Positions 11,488-21,423 of a stretch of 64,000 nucleotides of DNA are shown piece after piece. The stretch's first letter is position 1, and the number at the start of each line of letters is the position of its first letter. A model generated the notes under the pieces. That model was not told the origin of the DNA. It made no database searches and worked only from the letters and a program-made list of their open reading frames with translations. Source of the DNA: Pristionchus mayeri (lineage: Eukaryota > Nematoda > Chromadorea > Rhabditida > Neodiplogasteridae); the NCBI GenBank assembly GCA_036245805.1, contig BTRK01000006.1, positions 26,134,365-26,198,364 on the forward strand, read 5' to 3'. The position numbers and the translations under genes are program-made.

Positions 11488-12728
11488 GGGGTGTCCGGAA
11501 AGTTCGTATAATGCTTCGGAAAAAAGTCAGTTCGCGATCAAATGCAGTGATTGCGCAATCTGTTTGTCAACAATGTATTGCATCATTCTGACGTTGAGTA
11601 GTGAGAGGATTTAATCATTCTCCTAGTTGCTACATTGATTCTTGTGATGGACTCCCATCTCTACCTCCGAGCAGTTTTACTTCATTACTACCGTCTTGGC
11701 CGATCCGTGAAGGAGGCCCACTCTGCCCTGGCCCAGTCGGAATGAGCTGACGCCCCCTCCATACCCTTCTGCTATAAGTGGTTCTCCCGCTTCAAGAAAG
11801 GGGAGTTTGGTCTCGATGATCAACCCCGCTCTGGACGCCCTCCCTCCCTCGATCAGCCTCTCGTTCTCCGCACACTGAAGCGCAAGCCCATGGCCAGTGT
11901 GCGTGAGTTGAAGAAGGATACTGGTACTCCCAGATCAACGGTGTCCGATATCCTCCATCGATCTGGGAAGGAGCCGAAACTCCCACAAGTGATTCCCCAT
12001 GACCTCTCCCCCGAACAGCTGAAAAATCGTGTTCAAGTCTGTCGGGAATTACTCCATCGTAGATCCAATCTTCGATGGGTCAATTCCATCATAGCTACAG
12101 ATGAGAAGTGGATCACGTACGATAACCCTGTGAGGAGACTGCAATGGTTGGATGCAGATGAGAAGCCCACGCCCGTCCCGAAGAAGGAAGAGCACGGAAA
12201 GAAGGAACTCCTCTGCTTCTTCTTCTCAGTGCTCGGTCCCATCTACTGGGAGATCCTCGCCCCTGGCACCAGCATTAATGCCGACCTCTTCTCTGAACAA
12301 CTGGAAGATGTCGCGATCAGAGTCCCTCCCAGACTCCTGAGCCAGGGTAAAATTCTTCTTCTGATGGACAATGCTCGCCCACATCGAGCGAAGATGACCC
12401 AGAACAAAATGGACGAGCTGAAGATCGAGAGGATTCCCCATCCACCGTATTCCCCGGATCTCTCCCCATGCGACTACCATTGCTTCCGCTCTCTCTCTGA
12501 CTTCTGCAAAGGAAAGAAGTTCAAGAATCGAGATGAAGTTGTGAGGGCTTTCGTGAACTGGGCGGTCTCGAAGAAATCCGCATTCTGGAAGAGAGGAATC
12601 GAGACCCTGCCCAATCGCTGGAGGGAGGTAGTGAGAAAGAAGGGGGCATACATTGGTCACTGAGAATTGTAAAGCATTGAATAAAAAATAAAAACAAAAA
12701 ATTATACGAACTTTCCGGACACCCCAAT
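11488..12728 (+). mobile_element. Mariner (DD34D) transposon, nearly intact
   Basis: TIRs of about 30 bp (TTGGGGTGTCCGGAAAGTTC at the left, the mirror at the right) are flanked by TA on both sides (11486-11487, 12729-12730). The element carries one transposase gene and interrupts the right arm of the surrounding foldback, so it inserted after that palindrome formed. Confidence 0.9.
11647..12663 (+). pseudogene. Mariner transposase with one in-frame stop
   Basis: The frame runs from ATG at 11647 to TGA at 12661-12663, about 339 codons, the normal mariner transposase length. It is broken only by TGA at codon 33 (11743-11745). The N-terminal helix-turn-helix region is followed by the linker VIPHDL (family consensus WVPHEL). 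The catalytic triad is visible: D in ATDEKW, D in LLLMDNARPH, and D in YSPDLSPCDYH, the last two separated by 34 residues, which is the DD34D mariner signature. The enzyme would cut and paste its own element. The stop could have arisen by a single CGA-to-TGA change. An internal ATG at 11890 restarts the frame but would lack the DNA-binding domain. Confidence 0.9.
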
Positions 12729-13270
12729 ATCTTCATTTTAAACCGAATTATGATCAATTAAGTTAGCGCGATTTGATAGTCGAAAAGTGATAATACCAAC
12801 TTTGGCCTTATGAATCTCGACGATGACGTCCGATATCAAAATTCTGACAACGCAGTTTGAAAGAACATCATTCATAGTACTTGTTACTAAATTTGTTGCC
12901 AGGTAGTGCAACTTTTTTTCCTACCGCCGCCCACCCCTCTCAAATGGTCGATTCTCTCGCGATTCGCATCATATATTGATTGAGATCCCACGGACACATT
13001 CGTTTTGAAGCATTTTTTTTATTCGCCTCATATGTCAAAATATAGAGCCATATATCCAGGCCGGAAAATTAGAAAATACTTTAACAAATTAAACATATGT
13101 GAAATTAGGTTTTAATTTATCTTTTCGTGGAATATATATTTTTCTTCAGTAGAAGATATGAAAGAAATAAACTGAAAATAAAGATTAGATGTCAGCCCAC
13201 AAGGAACTTGACCCACCGAAAATTTGTTGACACGATGAACTGGCTACTACACTAAAGGGGCGGAGCCAAT

Positions 13271-14078
13271 TACTTCAAAAGTAGGGGGGCCCACGTAAAA
13301 TTGAGGATTCTTTTAAATAATGCTTTAATGTTGTCTTTGGGGTAATCGGAGATGTGGAATTCCATAAACATCATCAGATTTCTCTAAAAATTCAAAATCG
13401 CAGCGTATGAGGCACTCTTTCTTGACCCCGTTTTTCTTGGTGTGGTTGCAGCCGCAACGCCTGAATTTCACGCGTGCGATCCAGTTCGCTGGGTCAACTA
13501 ATATAATGACTGCGATGTTTTAATATTCTTCCGATGATCTTATCTTTTATTCGACCCAGGTTCGATGAAACAGCATGGATGGTGATTAGAGAATGCGATT
13601 GAGGAATAATTTAAGTCGATATAATCTATTCCTTAGTGATAAGTACGGTATTTCTACAGTACCCAGCGCTAAAATGTATTCTAGGTTTGTAATCTTTCTA
13701 TCTCTACGATTTTTCTGAAATTGCGGCTCAACAACCACATTTATCCTAGCAATAAACAGAGATAAAAACTAGAAAGCTGCATCTCAATTCACTTTAGATA
13801 GGTGATTTAAACCATAACAATGCAAATTCAATAACGTATCTCAGAGGATCTTTCTCTACGATTTTTCTCATTTTGGTATATTTTATTCTAAGTTTCATGC
13901 TCTACAAGTTTGCCGAAAAACATAGAGCTGCATCTTCAAATAATTAAATAATCTTTAAAAAAAACAAAATTTCTTCACGGTTTTAAAGTCCCGCAATCCG
14001 ACGAGATTTACCAAAACATTTGGCCTTTAACCGGACTCAAAATTTAATTTTCCGGCTCGGTGCCCCCTACTTCAAAAG
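13271..14078. mobile_element. Non-autonomous transposon with 11-bp target duplication
   Basis: The element spans 13283-14067, starting AGGGGGGCCCACG and ending GGTGCCCCC. It is flanked by direct repeats TACTTCAAAAG (13271-13281 and 14068-14078). The left 200 bp (TTTAAATAATGCTTT, TGTGGAATTCCATAAA, GCAGCGTATGAGGCAC) match the copy at 19834-20978. No coding region. Confidence 0.7.
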
Positions 14079-14300
14079 ACATACAGCTTTAACAAGGCCA
14101 ATTTAGAATGTCATGTAATTATTTATATTATAGATAAATTCTACATTATCAATTATCCAGAATTATACAATTAAAAAATTTAGCAGCGCAATCTTGATTT
14201 ACGCGATGGTGCCGGACTCTTTGTCCACTGTTTAACGGGCTGTGCGACTTGAAACTTTCGATGCTAATCGCTGCTTCTAATAAATATCAACCCCATATCT

Positions 14301-15267
14301 AGGGACAGCAGAGTACGGTCATTTGAGGTTTCAAGGGTACAGTATCCAGATATCTCGACACATGCACACAAAGTTTGCGATTACAATCCTTTTTTGAACT
14401 TTTGAAATCTTTTTTCAGTTGTTTTCAACACTTTATTTTTGATACAGATAATCTTTTCTTGGCCGAATAAATTCTCCATGTACTATTTATCTTCCCACAT
14501 CATTTTGACCACTTTAAGGCCCGTATAATGCGATTCATAGCCAATTTAGGAAAGTATGTTTCCAGTGTGCACTCTTTCGATCGATAATTGCCTTGCTCCG
14601 CTTGTCCGACCTTAAATTTTGCAAGTAGTAGAACACTATGACTCTATAGTACACATTTCGGCGTCGTGAGTGTATCGGACAAGCGGAGCAATGCCAAGTA
14701 TTTTGTTTTGAAAGCTCCAAACACGCGATTTTGGATACGTTCATTTTTATCGATCGATAATTGCCTTGCTCCGCTTGTCCGACCTTAAATTTTGCAAGTA
14801 GTAGAACGCTATGACTCTATAGTACACATTTCGGCGTCGTGTGTGTATCGGACAAGCGGAGCAATGCCAAATATCTTGATTTGAAGGCTCCAAATACGCG
14901 ATTTTGGAAACGTTCATTTTACTTGGTCCCTGTGTCATTCCACACCGTCAAATCATGATGACGATACTTAACGTGCCTCTTAAAATTATATGAAAACATA
15001 TTTTCATATAATTTTAATTCAAAAATTAAGAAAATTAAATAATGAAAAATGCGAAGATAAAAAGTCAGTTGCTGATTAGGTCAAGGTTAAGGCGGAGGGG
15101 TACTGTACCTTAGCCTCAGCGCTAATTTTGTTAATTCGTATAAGTAAGTTATTTCGCAAAATTTTTATTTTTTTGTTGTCGAAATCGTATCGGCAGCTCA
15201 TAAACCATCGGATTCTACGCGCATTTTATTTTAGAAGCATTTTGAAGAAACCCGCCTGCGCTCCCTA
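14301..15267. mobile_element. MULE-like non-autonomous element, copy A
   Basis: It begins AGGGACAGCAG and ends CGCTCCCTA; relatives are at 21858-22883 and 34376-35513. Inside is a two-unit tandem repeat of 172 bp (14578-14749 and 14750-14920). Each unit starts TCGATCGATAATTGCC and holds an internal inverted repeat (CTCCGCTTGTCCGA ... TCGGACAAGCGGAG), so each unit can form a hairpin. Possible 9-bp flanks are CCCATATCT/CCCATGTCG (imperfect). The class is inferred from the 9-bp duplication of copy C. Confidence 0.6.
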
Positions 15268-15650
15268 CCCATGTCGATACCATATATTTTCGTTAACTTC
15301 AGCGAACCAACGTAAGTGGTTCACGTTCCTCTGGATGTTAATATATTAAGTGGATATGTAATGAGTGATGCTACATTCGTGCACCACCGCGCACGGTGTG
15401 GCATGCGTGCCTCCGTGCGAGATGAAAACTAGAAACATGCATAAAATTTGAAGCCCGCGAAAATTCAAATGGATACTAAAATAGCATTAAAATTTCAGGG
15501 TTTTTCGTTCAAGAATCATTTTTGAATTTTGCCAAGTCAATTTTTTTAATATCAAGGTAATTCAGAGGAACCATTCCACCAATTCCGGGTACCCAGGACA
15601 ACATTGCCCCGGCACTCCCCCCCCTGGATAATTATCTCGACAAAGCAAAC

Positions 15651-15825
15651 CTGGTAGTAGTTTGAATTAGAAAAGAGAATGCCATCGCGCAGAGTATGTT
15701 GCGATCGACTTTTCCTCTCGTCGTCGCTGTTACTTATGTCCTGTGAGCGAGAAATATATAACCACTGAATGGCAGCACATACCATATCATCTTCGGTATT
15801 CCAACGAGAACGGCCCCTGCCAGAT
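15651..15825 (-). CDS. Two-exon gene fragment, unrecognised
   Basis: Two phase-compatible minus-strand exons: 15825-15783 (after acceptor TTAATTCTAG) and 15740-15651, separated by a 42-bp intron with donor GTATGT and acceptor CTCGCTCACAG. The product reads S-G-R-G-R-S-R-W-N-T-E-D-D-M then D-I-S-N-S-D-D-E-R-K-S-R-S-Q and on to N-Y-Y-Q, with a donor-like GTTTGC after it. The charged, Ser-rich composition suggests a nuclear protein, but no family is recognised and neither end is known. Upstream sequence to about 15905 may hold a preceding exon. Confidence 0.35.
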
Positions 15826-16832
15826 CTAGAATTAATTAAGATAAAATAAAAATAGAAAGTCGATAATACACATTGGCATTTATGCAGTTGAGGGACTAGG
15901 TTCAGCACATTTTCCTTAGGAACAAGGTCGGAACAAAGTTGCTAAGACTCATACTAAGGTTGCTTATTGTCATGCATAGGTCACTTAAGATCAGGCTTCG
16001 ACTGATTGGCGTGTCAGTGCGAAGCGAAGCGACGGACTGAAGCTATTTAGTTTAGGGTATTTTTAGGCTTAGGTTAGGGTTTATAATGGCAGAGCAGGGG
16101 CTGCTTAGTGTAGGTGTTTTAAAACAAAAAAGTTTTTGGAAGAGATGGAGCCTTGTCTCTTAACTGCAAAAGACCCCATTCATCTACTTATATGAAATAC
16201 AAATTTACATATAAAACTAACCGATCTCTGGTCGACATTGCGAGCAACTCAGATGAGTGACAAGTGAGTAAGAGCTGAAACAAATAGATATGGATTAATC
16301 GATTACATGCACGCGTAACTTCAAAATCCGGAAACCCGTTTAGCGAAGAAAATCTCCTTTATTGATTTAAATTAAATTAAATAAAGGCGCGCATGCGGCC
16401 GACCAAATTCTAAGCGCGCTAAAAATGCTTATAAGCGGCATCTCCGGCACGGCAATTTATTTCTCGACATCATCCCGTTGAAAGTCATGGCCCCTATTCT
16501 GATCAAAAAATGGTGTGGCACGTGCGGTCATTTCTATGCTTAACGACACGGTTTACATCGCTTATTTACGGTTCTGTAATTCACGGCTAGAAATGTATTG
16601 ATGTGCTTGGTTCGTAAACATCGCCCATTCACACAAATCAATGAAAATACCGAAAACCGTATAGCTCTAGTACAGTACTTTGAAAGAAACGGTAGAAAAG
16701 CTACACTCTCAGGCAAGATTTTCAAAATAATACAGTACCACAGGAAACCATCATGGCTGTGCAAATGAATTTACAGTACATCTTCCTTCACAGGGGTGGC
16801 CATTTTTTACCTAGTATGTCGATGAAAAATTG
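15826..16832. other. Spacer without recognisable gene
   Basis: AT-rich DNA with nothing I can assign. Short frames here have no protein-like composition. Confidence 0.4.
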
Positions 16833-16942
16833 CCGTGCTCCGGTTTTTCAGCGCAGGAAGCGCGCCATTTTTGCGAAGCGGCGCGGCCACGCACTCCTTC
16901 GGAAAGGTGGGGCGCATCCTGCGCTGAAAAACCGGAGCACTT
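16833..16942. repeat. Short perfect-arm hairpin (MITE-like)
   Basis: GTGCTCCGGTTTTTCAGCGC at 16833 is mirrored by GCGCTGAAAAACCGGAGCAC ending at 16942. The loop is GC-rich (GCGCGCCATTTTTGCGAAG). Probably a tiny MITE or a structured non-coding repeat. Confidence 0.55.
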
Positions 16943-17229
16943 TCGCGAGATTTCTCGGTATAAATGAACCCATGCATGCTTGGGGAAGTTTTAGAGCGCT
17001 AATATTAGAGTGGATTCGAATTCTATAGAATTCTACAATTTACCTTGCCTTGTTTGTCACGCGTGTCGTCATGTTTATAATATGACAAAGTCAGTAAACG
17101 TTTACTAGGCCTAGTACTAGGACTAGATACTAATTACAGCTTTCGTGATTTGGTTTCTATTTTTTTCTAATTTTTTATTGGTTGTTGGTGCACGTGAAAC
17201 TAATAAACGAAACAATTCGGAGAAAAATC

Positions 17230-17520
17230 CGAAATCTCGTCTTCGAATAACTCTGTGATTGCAAAGTAATATTGTCGTAACTACAAATATATTGCCGCAA
17301 GTTGAAAAAGTTAGTTGCCAGCTACTTACTGGTAAATTTACTTTGTTCTTACGACAATATTACTTTGTGCTTACTTTGAGTTTTTTACTAGTAACTGGCA
17401 ACTTACTTTTTTATTACCCAAAATTTACCGTTTTCTTAGTATTTTGCTTACGCGCATAGCGCTTACTTTTTTATTACTTTATACTTACTTTAAAATTATC
17501 TTTTTGTTTCTTCATGCTTA
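17230..17520. repeat. Left arm of a wide inverted repeat (AAGTAAGTTGCCAG units)
   Basis: The segment begins ACTCTGTGATTGCAAAGTAA and is filled with units such as CTGGCAACTTACTTTTT. It is mirrored at 21080-21335 (AAGTAAGTTGCCAG, ATTACTTTGCAATCACAGAG). The arms now enclose 3.6 kb that includes other elements, so this looks like an old foldback opened by later insertions. Confidence 0.55.
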
Positions 17521-18176
17521 CTTTAGTCCAGTTGCTTTACAGGTGCTTTTTCAATTCAAGTTTCAATTTTTATTTACTTTCCAACAATCAATCAACAATC
17601 ATGACATGTCTCGACTTATGAATATTACAAACGGGTTTCGATATTGCTTGACGTAGGGCAGATAGATACTCAATCTTCGTCGATAACGTCTTGTTCCTGA
17701 ACCCTGCAAGAGATATCACGCCCCTCACGAGAGAATCGGGACAACAGATTGACATTGAAAAATTAAATTTTCCAGTTTTTCTGCTTATTGGTTCCGGATT
17801 GGGTAGTAGTAGATCCTCCTAATTTGTTTCGAGCATATTAGATCTTGCAGCTGCAGCAGGCTGCTGCGGAGTTCTGGGAACGGACATTCTATTTAAAGGA
17901 TTTCGCGTATAAAATTGATGATGTTTATACACAGAAGTGTTTTTATGATTAAATGAAAGATTTTGGCACATCTCGTTCATTTTTCACTTTTGCGACCGTT
18001 GCAGCAGAGCCAAGTCAGGTAGGTTTTTATTTTGTATCTTCAACGTAGATTCCCCCCCCCCCCCGCTCCAAACTTTCTCAGATTGTAGAGCTTGAAATTC
18101 TGTACATGCCTGATTTTTTTCGGAATTTATTTTGACGGTCTTGGTACTTTCCTACTGTGCATATTAGATCGTAATG

Positions 18177-18243
18177 GGCTGCACGGCGTAATAGGGGAGA
18201 GATTGGATACTAAAGATCGCAGGTTCGAGTCCCCGCCATGGAA
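18177..18243 (+). pseudogene. tRNA-like sequence in foldback arm
   Basis: A clear B-box GGTTCGAGTCC (18222-18232) and a T-arm closing CCCCGCC; the 5' part (GGCGTAATAGGGGAGAG) resembles an A-box only loosely. It is repeated in mirror image in the opposite arm at 18341-18407. It looks like a tRNA-derived pol III promoter module rather than a functional tRNA. Confidence 0.4.
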
Positions 18244-18340
18244 CATAATGTTTTGCGCGCTTGATACACGAACTATGAGTAATGAACCAACACAAAACAT
18301 GATTATAATCAACAAATAGGTTAGCGAAAATATTGGTATC

Positions 18341-18407
18341 CATGGCCGGGAGTCGAACCTGAGATCTTTAATATCCAATATCTCCCCTATTACGCCGTGC
18401 ACCCCAT
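18341..18407 (-). pseudogene. tRNA-like sequence, mirror copy
   Basis: Mirror-arm copy of the module at 18177-18243. The B-box on the minus strand is intact (GGTTCGACTCC), with a few substitutions relative to the other arm. Confidence 0.4.
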
Positions 18408-18921
18408 TACGATTTATTCTGCGCAGTAGGAAAGTACCAAGACCGTCGAAATAAATTACGGAAAAAATCAGGCATGTACAAAATTTCAAGCTCTACAATC
18501 TGAGAAAGTTTGGAGTGGGGGGAAAATCTACGTTGAATTTATAAAATAAAAACCTACTTGATTTGGCTCTGCTGCAACGGTCGCAAAAGTGAAAAATGAA
18601 CGAGATGTGCCAAAATCTTTCATTTGATCATAAAAACACTTCTGTGTATAAATATCATAAATTTTATATGCGAAATCCTTTAAATCGAATGTCCGTTCCC
18701 AGAATTTTGCAGCAGCCTGCTGCAGGTGCAACACAAGATAAAAATCTCAAACTTCAGTTTTAGTCTAGCCTCGTCAAGTACTAAAAGGAAACATAAGAAA
18801 CACCATTTCGAAAAAATCGAATGTCAATCGAAATATCCCGTTTGTCCCGATTCTCTCGTGAGAGGCGTGATATAGTAACTCACATTTTAATCGTCCAATT
18901 TTCCAGTGTATTCACAAGTCC

Positions 18922-19203
18922 TTATTCAATTTTCTGCTGCGGAGTCGGTTGAATGAACAAAACAAATTCAATGGGATGCACCTGGAAAATGTATATATAC
19001 TGATATTCAAAACTTACATACGAGACAGCATCTTGAGTCTTGACTACGAGTATACTTAGTGATCGAATTGCGAGACTCATAAAACAACTGCAATCATCGC
19101 TCTTACTATTATTAGAAGATGTCTTCCGGGATTCCTTAACCAGTTCCAATTTCGAAAAATGGCTCTTCCATTGAAACGGATAGTATGCGTAGACTTCAAA
19201 AGT
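18922..19203 (-). CDS. C-terminal exons of an unrecognised protein
   Basis: The minus-strand frame is open from 19203 to 19018, then a 36-bp intron (donor GTAAGT, acceptor TTTTCCAG, 19017-18982), then a last exon 18981-18922 ending in TAA. The phase is 0 on both sides. The first part contains YPFQWKSHFSKLELVKESRK and a Ser/Asn-rich patch; the last exon reads V-H-P-I-E-F-V-L-F-I-Q-P-T-P-Q-Q-K-I-E. Neither a family nor the upstream exons were recognised. It sits just right of a family B foldback, which may have cut the gene from its neighbourhood. Confidence 0.4.
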   Translation of the reverse strand, partial: TFEVYAYYPFQWKSHFSKLELVKESRKTSSNNSKSDDCSCFMSLAIRSLSILVVKTQDAVSYVSFEYQYIYIFQVHPIEFVLFIQPTPQQKIE

Positions 19204-19821
19204 TCAGGTGATACAAATGTATTGTCTAAACTATTACCTGATGGCCCTGTCGAGGTGGTTAAGCGGGATCTTCATCTATGGAAAACAAACCACCATAGTC
19301 AAACGAAATATCGGATATAGCACTATTAAAACGTTCCGACAATGCTAGTTGACCACCTAAGCCGCTAAATCGATGAGCCGGCCTTTAGTACTTTAATTAT
19401 TATACTCTTAAAAGTGTTTTTAATTTAAATTCTTATGTTTAATCATCACCACATGTCAGGCCATAGGGATTCAAGGACATATGCGGCAGGGAAAATATAG
19501 TAATATTAAAACGTTCCGAAATTTTAGAATTGACGAATGAGACACGGCGCGCAGAAATATGGCCGGAGCCTAGAAATTCAACCGCGCATCAAACGCGTAA
19601 AATAATAAATTTTGCTTAATTCTTTTGCTATTTGAATTAAGTTAGTGTGCATACGCCTTGTTTTAACACTAAAAATATGAAAAACGAAATAATACCTTAG
19701 GAAATTGTTTGAAATTATGAGTTGTGACGCGTAATTTATTGTTCCGGGGCGTGGTGTAGGACATATATTTCTAATCCAATATTATTAGGAAATCACTTTC
19801 TAATTTTTCGTTCCGCTTGTT
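19204..19821. other. Spacer with a short inverted repeat
   Basis: No exon recognised. Between about 19245 and 19375 a tRNA D-arm-like string (GTCGAGGTGGTTAAGCG) faces an inverted partial copy (CCACCTAAGCCGCTAAATC). Confidence 0.35.
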
Positions 19822-20990
19822 TAGTCGCGTACTAGGGGGCACCACGTGAAATTTAGAATTCTTCTAAATAATGCTTTTATGTTGTCTTTAGGGTAAACGG
19901 ATATGTGGAATTCCATAAATATACTCAGATTTCTCTAAAAATTCAAATTCGCAGCGTATGAGGCACCCTTTACTTACTGAAATGTACGCGTGAAATGTAC
20001 GACGACTGAAATGTACGCGTGCGGTCCAGTTCATTGTGTCAACTGATATTCGCACGGTGAAACGTCTTAACACAAATCGTCCAGCTTGCTCTTTTTCTCT
20101 GTCGCTCTCGCCCTGCCACTGCCGATCACAAACTGACCCTCCATATGGCCTTCAGTTTGTGATCGGACGGCCCTCAGATTTTCCGGCTTTACCTTTTTAA
20201 TTTTGATATTTATTTGTACTTTACGGTTAACGTTGTTTCCACGCATACATAAACGTAGTAAAAAATAAAGCAACAATTAGATTTTTAGCAGTCCAGCAAA
20301 GGCTTTTGGCAAAATTCCAAAAATTGATTTTCCCTGAATTCGGTAATAGAGATGGGGAGTACATCTTTTAAAATTCGCGGTTACTCTGCGCGCCGGTTTT
20401 CCCGCGCATTTTCCGGCTGTCACTGACGTTTCACCGTGATTCGGGCTGTCATGTTTTTTAGATTTGCATCATGGAATCCCTTCAATGCTATTCCAATCTC
20501 TTTTTGCATCTTGGACGAATGAGTAAAAACATATAAATCGATAATGCATGATTTATACGGTAATCTTACAATATGTAGAGTTCACAGACATCACGCTTTC
20601 TAATTTATGCGACCGTCGATTTGTCTGATTTTTCGTTATCCGCTTGCATTAAGCATTATCTTCGACATCCTTTTGGAAATCAGAAGCGGCACGTCCTAAT
20701 TCATTCGATATTAGATTAAATGAATTTGAATGTGAATTGCATGGTCTAGTGTGTGTTTTTGCGACCGTAGTTTTTTTAACATTTTTTTCGGAAAAGAAGT
20801 AATACCTTCTATATTATTGATTTATCCAAAATTTGAAAGACGGCATTTCCTAATAGAGTAATAATTCAGTATAATCAAAATTGTAACGTAGATTTAAACT
20901 CCCGCGAGGAGTGAGCTTTACCACCAAAATGTGACCTTTTTCCGGAGTCGTATCTGTATTGCCCGGTTTGGTGCCCCCTAGTCGCGTACT
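19822..20990. mobile_element. Non-autonomous transposon with 12-bp target duplication
   Basis: The 1145-bp element at 19834-20978 starts AGGGGGCACCACGTG and ends GGTTTGGTGCCCCC. It is flanked by perfect 12-bp direct repeats TAGTCGCGTACT (19822-19833, 20979-20990). No transposase is visible; short frames inside are not protein-like. Relatives: 13283-14067 and a lone right end near 25030-25112. Confidence 0.8.
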
Positions 20991-21079
20991 CGGCATGGTG
21001 TAGGGCATACATTTCTAATCCAATATTAAGTGCATTGAGAGTTAATAAAATATGTAAAAAAAGGAGCGGATCCCCGCTT

Positions 21080-21335
21080 GTTGTATCTTGAAAAAAAGTT
21101 AATTGTAAAATACTTACCAGTTACTTACAAATTAGTTGCCAAAAAAGTAAGTCAAAAGTTACTATATAACCAGCAAATTTGAAATGAGCTGCTTTCGCGA
21201 CAAGGCAAAAGTAAGTTACCAGAGAATTGGAGCATAATTTTCATTTTTTGGGTAATGAAAAAGTAAGTTGCCAGTAGATTACGCGAATGGTCTTAGTTTA
21301 AGCAATATTACTTTGCAATCACAGAGCTTAAGCTT
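21080..21335. repeat. Right arm of the AAGTAAGTTGCCAG inverted repeat
   Basis: Mirror of 17230-17520. The arm ends with GCAATATTACTTTGCAATCA. It lies about 90 bp upstream of the first exon of the exonuclease gene. Confidence 0.55.
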
Positions 21336-21423
21336 CTTGATACCTAACTACTAATATCATATCAATATCAAGAAGACGGGAAGCATGTTTCTGAAATATA
21401 AATATTTTTTTTTCTATTTCAGC

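Larger units (their letters stand above)
9780..13024. repeat. Large foldback element (family C), host of a mariner insertion
   Basis: The left arm, 9780 to about 10645, is mirrored in the right arm, about 10852 to 11487 and 12729 to 13024, the right arm being split by a mariner element. Outer arm landmarks: TTTTGAAGCATTTT, GCGAATCGCGAGAGAAT and CTACCGCCGCCCACC. Inner landmarks: GGGTCGCCGCACAAAAGTGA and AAATGGTCACATGG. The loop at about 10650-10850 is GC-richer (CGCGCTCTAACCGTCTG, AGCGCTCTCCCGCGCGC). A relative is at 33402-37960. The mirrored short frames in the arms are not genes. Confidence 0.8.
17711..18873. repeat. Foldback element (family B) with tRNA-like module in each arm
   Basis: The ends are ATATCACGCCCCTCACGAGA at the left and the mirror TCTCGTGAGAGGCGTGATAT at the right. 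Arms run to a centre near 18320 and share CTGCAGCAGGCTGCTG, GAACGGACATTC and TTCGCGTATAAAATT. Each arm includes a tRNA-like sequence. A C-tract lies at 18051-18064. The same terminal motif with CTGCAGCAG recurs at 29047-30338 and 49142 onward. Confidence 0.75.

Noticed and set aside
14301..15267. Helitron interpretation of the AGGGA...TCCCTA elements
   Set aside because: Copy C has a clear 9-bp target duplication; Helitrons make none and end in CTRR after a hairpin.
16060..16090. Telomere-like TTAGGC/TTAGGG strings
   Set aside because: Only one or two isolated hexamers, not an array.
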